From: Lachnospiraceae bacterium
Lineage (GTDB): Bacteria > Bacillota > Clostridia > Lachnospirales > Lachnospiraceae
NCBI GenBank assembly: GCA_009911035.1
Contig: QXWO01000009.1
Location: 62,001 to 126,000 of the forward strand
Direction: 5' to 3'
DNA length: 64,000 nt
The position numbers and the translations under genes were made by a program. Positions 61,638-64,000 of the stretch are shown here, piece by piece. How positions within the stretch are numbered: the first letter of the stretch is position 1; each line of letters opens with the position of its first letter. A model generated the notes under the pieces. It made no database searches. It saw only the letters and a list, made by a program, of their open reading frames with translations, and was not told the DNA's origin.

Positions 61638-62948
61638 ATGAAAAGGTTGACAATGACGAAAAAGAAGATTACAGCAGTGGTTATGACAGTAGTCATGGCG
61701 GCAGGGATGCTTGGGGGATGCGGCGGCAAAGCGTCCGGTCAGGACACGGGCCAGGAACAGGGCAGTACCCAGAGCATGGATGCCAGTCAAAGCAACGCCG
61801 GACAGGTGACGATCCAGTGGTGGACGCCTAACTGGGACGAGCCGGAGAGCCGCGAGATGGCCGCAGAATTTGAGCAGGAAAACCCGGATATCAAAGTGGA
61901 ACTTGTTATCACAGACTGGGATACTTATAAGAGCAAGATCACAACGGCAGCCAGCGCAAAGAATGCGCCGGATTTATTTACCATTCTGCTTACAGACGTG
62001 GAGCCCTTTGCCAAAAAGGATTTGCTGGAGCCTTTGACAGAACAGGGGAAAGCGGCAGGCATAGACTTTGACGACCTTCTGGAGCCGGCCCTTGCCATCA
62101 CGTCCATGGACGGGGAAGTTTACGGGATTCCTTTCCGCTACGACGGGTCAGGTATTTATTATAATGAAGATATGCTGAAATCGGCAGGTTATGATTCCTT
62201 CCCTACAGACTGGGATGCAATGGTGGAAATGAGCAAAAAGCTTTCCGGGGATGGCGTTTACGGTTTTGCATGGCCGCTGGGGAACCAGGCCAATGCGGTA
62301 ACAAGACTGGTACAGCAGTTATATACCTATGGCGGGGACATTTTAAACGAAGATGGGACGAAATGTACGCTTGACAGTGAGGCGGCTAAGAAAGCTCTTG
62401 GCAATATTGTGACTTCCATAAGTGAAGGCTATGCCTCCCCCGGCAGTGCGGAAATCGACAATACAAAAATGCGGGAAATGTTTGCGTCAGGGCAGATTGC
62501 CTTTAATTTTACAGGGCCTTTTGATGTAGAGCCTTTAAGGACAGAATACCCGGAGCTTAATTTTAAGACTGCAGTGATACCGGGAGACGGCAAAATGGGA
62601 TGTACCACGGCGAACGGCTGGTGCGTATCCATGGCGAAGAACAGTGAAAACAAAGAGGCGGCAGCCAGGTTTCTTGCATACATCACCACCCCTGAAAACC
62701 AGGCCCGTCTTACGGACTCTTTCCCTGCCAGTAAAACAGCCATTGCATATGATCAGTTTTCGGAGGAAGCGCTAAAGCCCTTTACAGAACAGCTTAACAA
62801 CTCAAAGGCAGAGCCTACGTACGAAAACTGGGCAGAAATGGAGCCTGTTATTTACCAGTATCTGCAGAACGCTGTGTCGGGAAGCATGACGGTAGAGGAA
62901 GCCTGCCAGGGGATGACTGCTGATATTGACGCGTTACTGGCATATTGA
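61638..62948 (+). CDS. Family 1 carbohydrate-binding lipoprotein of an ABC transporter
   Basis: 436 residues from ATG 61638, fixed by the AGGAGGA of the leader block. Signal peptide with lipobox MLGGC (Cys near 27), a Gly/Ser/Gln linker, then a family 1 binding fold (IQWWTPNWDEPESREMAAEF, YGIPFRYDGSGIYYNEDML, FASGQIAFNFTGPFDVEP). It delivers its sugar to the permease at 63102 and its partner. It belongs to the LacI-type operon. Confidence 0.94.
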   Translation: MKRLTMTKKKITAVVMTVVMAAGMLGGCGGKASGQDTGQEQGSTQSMDASQSNAGQVTIQWWTPNWDEPESREMAAEFEQENPDIKVELVITDWDTYKSKITTAASAKNAPDLFTILLTDVEPFAKKDLLEPLTEQGKAAGIDFDDLLEPALAITSMDGEVYGIPFRYDGSGIYYNEDMLKSAGYDSFPTDWDAMVEMSKKLSGDGVYGFAWPLGNQANAVTRLVQQLYTYGGDILNEDGTKCTLDSEAAKKALGNIVTSISEGYASPGSAEIDNTKMREMFASGQIAFNFTGPFDVEPLRTEYPELNFKTAVIPGDGKMGCTTANGWCVSMAKNSENKEAAARFLAYITTPENQARLTDSFPASKTAIAYDQFSEEALKPFTEQLNNSKAEPTYENWAEMEPVIYQYLQNAVSGSMTVEEACQGMTADIDALLAY

Positions 62949-62989
62949 AAATGAGGTCCGGACTCTGCTTTATTACGGCAGTGTGCATA

Positions 62990-63053
62990 GACAGATTATG
63001 AGAGCAGTGTGCCGGGAGGCACCCGGCATACTGCTTTTCATCCATAATCGGTC
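62990..63053 (+). terminator. Attenuator hairpin between binding protein and permease
   Basis: AGCAGTGTGCCGGG (63003-63016) pairs with CCCGGCATACTGCT (63022-63035), then TTTT. An outer stem GACAGATTATG / CATAATCGGTC extends it. As in the first transporter, it likely gives uneven expression of binding protein and permeases. Confidence 0.85.
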
Positions 63054-63101
63054 TGCAAAGATGACAGCGCCTGATGTGCAGGACAGGAAGGGGATAAAAG
63101 C

Positions 63102-63974
63102 ATGAAGAAACAAATTTTGACCAGAGATGAAAAAAGAGCGATTCCGTTTATACTTCCGGGAGTTATCGTGACTGCGCTGCTGATTGTGTATCCGCTGATT
63201 TATATTTTTTCCATGAGCTTTACCGACCAGTCCGCAGGAGGCAGTTTTTCGGGACTGCGCAATTACATGCGGCTGTTCCGTAACCCGCAGTTTATAAAAA
63301 CAGTGTCAAATACGGTAAAATGGACGCTCTGCACAGTGGTGTTCTCCTTTTTGGCAGGCTGTGTTTATGCCATGCTGATTCACAGAAAAGGGATCAGAGG
63401 AAAAGGATTCTGGCGGAGCACGATTTTCATCGCATGGATCATTCCCGGGGTAGTGAAGGCCACTGCATGGAAATGGCTACTGACCACAGACGGAGGGATG
63501 GCAAATCATATTCTGGAGAGCTTTGGGCTTATCAAAGAACCGGTACCCTGGCTGACAAGCCCCCGGTTTGCAATGATTTCCCTTATCATTGTGCAGGTGT
63601 GGGCATGTGCCCCTTATGTGATGTTGATGATGACGGCGGGATTACAGCAGCTTCCGGCGGATCTATATGAAAGCGCGGAACTAGATGGGGCGGGATGGTT
63701 CAAGAAAACCTGTTACATCACCCTTCCGCTTTTAAAAGATATCAGCTTTATCTGTATCCTGATGCTGCTGGTATGGGCAATCAATGAGTTTTCCCTGATT
63801 TGGATCATGACGTCGGGAGGGCAGAATACAACCACGCTGTCCCTTCTTGTGTACAATCAGTTCAAAGTGCTGAATTTAAATGCGGCATCGGCAAGCGCAG
63901 TGATGCAGTTGTTAGTTACCATGTTCTTTGCGGTGCTGTATGTGAAATTTGTGGTAAAGGAGGAGGATGCATGA
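63102..63974 (+). CDS. Sugar ABC transporter permease, MalF/UgpA type
   Basis: 290 residues with six membrane segments (first at about 15-35). The EAA loop reads ADLYESAELDGAGWFKKT near residue 187. GGACAGGAAGGGGATAAAAGC precedes the ATG. The stop overlaps the ATG of the next permease (ATGA), so both are translated together. Confidence 0.94.
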   Translation: MKKQILTRDEKRAIPFILPGVIVTALLIVYPLIYIFSMSFTDQSAGGSFSGLRNYMRLFRNPQFIKTVSNTVKWTLCTVVFSFLAGCVYAMLIHRKGIRGKGFWRSTIFIAWIIPGVVKATAWKWLLTTDGGMANHILESFGLIKEPVPWLTSPRFAMISLIIVQVWACAPYVMLMMTAGLQQLPADLYESAELDGAGWFKKTCYITLPLLKDISFICILMLLVWAINEFSLIWIMTSGGQNTTTLSLLVYNQFKVLNLNAASASAVMQLLVTMFFAVLYVKFVVKEEDA

Positions 63975-64000
63975 ACAGAAAAAAGTTAAAGGAAAGGCTT
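63971..64000 (+). CDS. Start of second sugar ABC permease (cut by the right edge)
   Basis: ATG 63971 overlaps the preceding stop and AGGAGGATGC lies before it. Only MNRKKLKERL is in the window, a basic N-terminus as expected for a MalG-type permease. Identity is inferred from gene order. Confidence 0.6.
   Translation, partial: MNRKKLKERL

Noticed and set aside
1-64000. tRNA, rRNA, CRISPR, prophage or transposase genes
   Set aside because: I looked for these on both strands and saw no supporting sequence or protein.

Overview
The window looks like a chromosomal segment of an anaerobic, low-to-mid G+C Gram-positive bacterium of the Clostridia, most likely a Lachnospiraceae relative; this is inferred from gene content, not from a database search. 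Supporting signs are strong AGGAGG-type ribosome sites, LL-diaminopimelate aminotransferase beside diaminopimelate epimerase, a clostridial glnA followed by an ANTAR regulator, a flavodiiron protein, a sensory-type [FeFe] hydrogenase, a mannose-family PTS, and YesM/YesN-type regulators next to sugar ABC transporters. I see no rRNA, tRNA, CRISPR array, transposase or phage gene.

Layout. 1-7.6 kb: start of a membrane protein (minus strand), a glycosyltransferase, an aminotransferase of the HisC type, a DUF368 membrane protein, a methyltransferase, Hsp33 and glutamine-dependent NAD synthetase. 7.6-10.5 kb: an anchored unknown protein, then glnA behind an RNA leader with an ANTAR-type hairpin and terminator, followed by an ANTAR regulator. 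10.7-15.5 kb: DedA, a glycosyltransferase and an OmpR-type two-component pair. 15.6-15.9 kb: a single 236-base, highly structured inverted-repeat element. 15.9-23.2 kb: RecQ, a transglutaminase-like protein, dapF, dapL, and a sigma factor with its probable anti-sigma factor. 23.3-28.1 kb: a small membrane protein, the sensory hydrogenase, a TauE-type exporter and a flavodiiron protein. 28.2-31.5 kb: a MacB/FtsX-type ABC exporter.

32.4-44.4 kb is carbohydrate sensing and uptake. mtnA is followed by a four-gene sensory unit: an anchored ribose-type binding protein, a histidine kinase, a LuxR-type regulator and a second anchored binding protein. After a terminator comes a complete mannose-family PTS operon: EIIA, EIIB, EIIC, EIID, a small membrane protein, a HAD phosphatase, an HPr with arginine in place of Ser46, and its own Enzyme I. 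A decayed restriction-specificity gene follows.

44.4-64 kb holds a lipase-like protein, a lipoprotein, a GH94 phosphorylase with a phosphohexomutase, a YesM kinase / ABC transporter / YesN regulator cluster, and a LacI-controlled operon (SDR, SelA-like PLP enzyme, AGE epimerase and a second ABC transporter cut by the right edge). Neither transporter has its own ATPase gene in the window.

Three non-coding patterns cut across the region: a 37-40 base stem-loop present in six copies, several just beyond terminator hairpins, with differences that mostly keep the stem; an identical 19-base leader ending in the ribosome site in front of four unrelated genes; and the large structured element at 15.6-15.9 kb.
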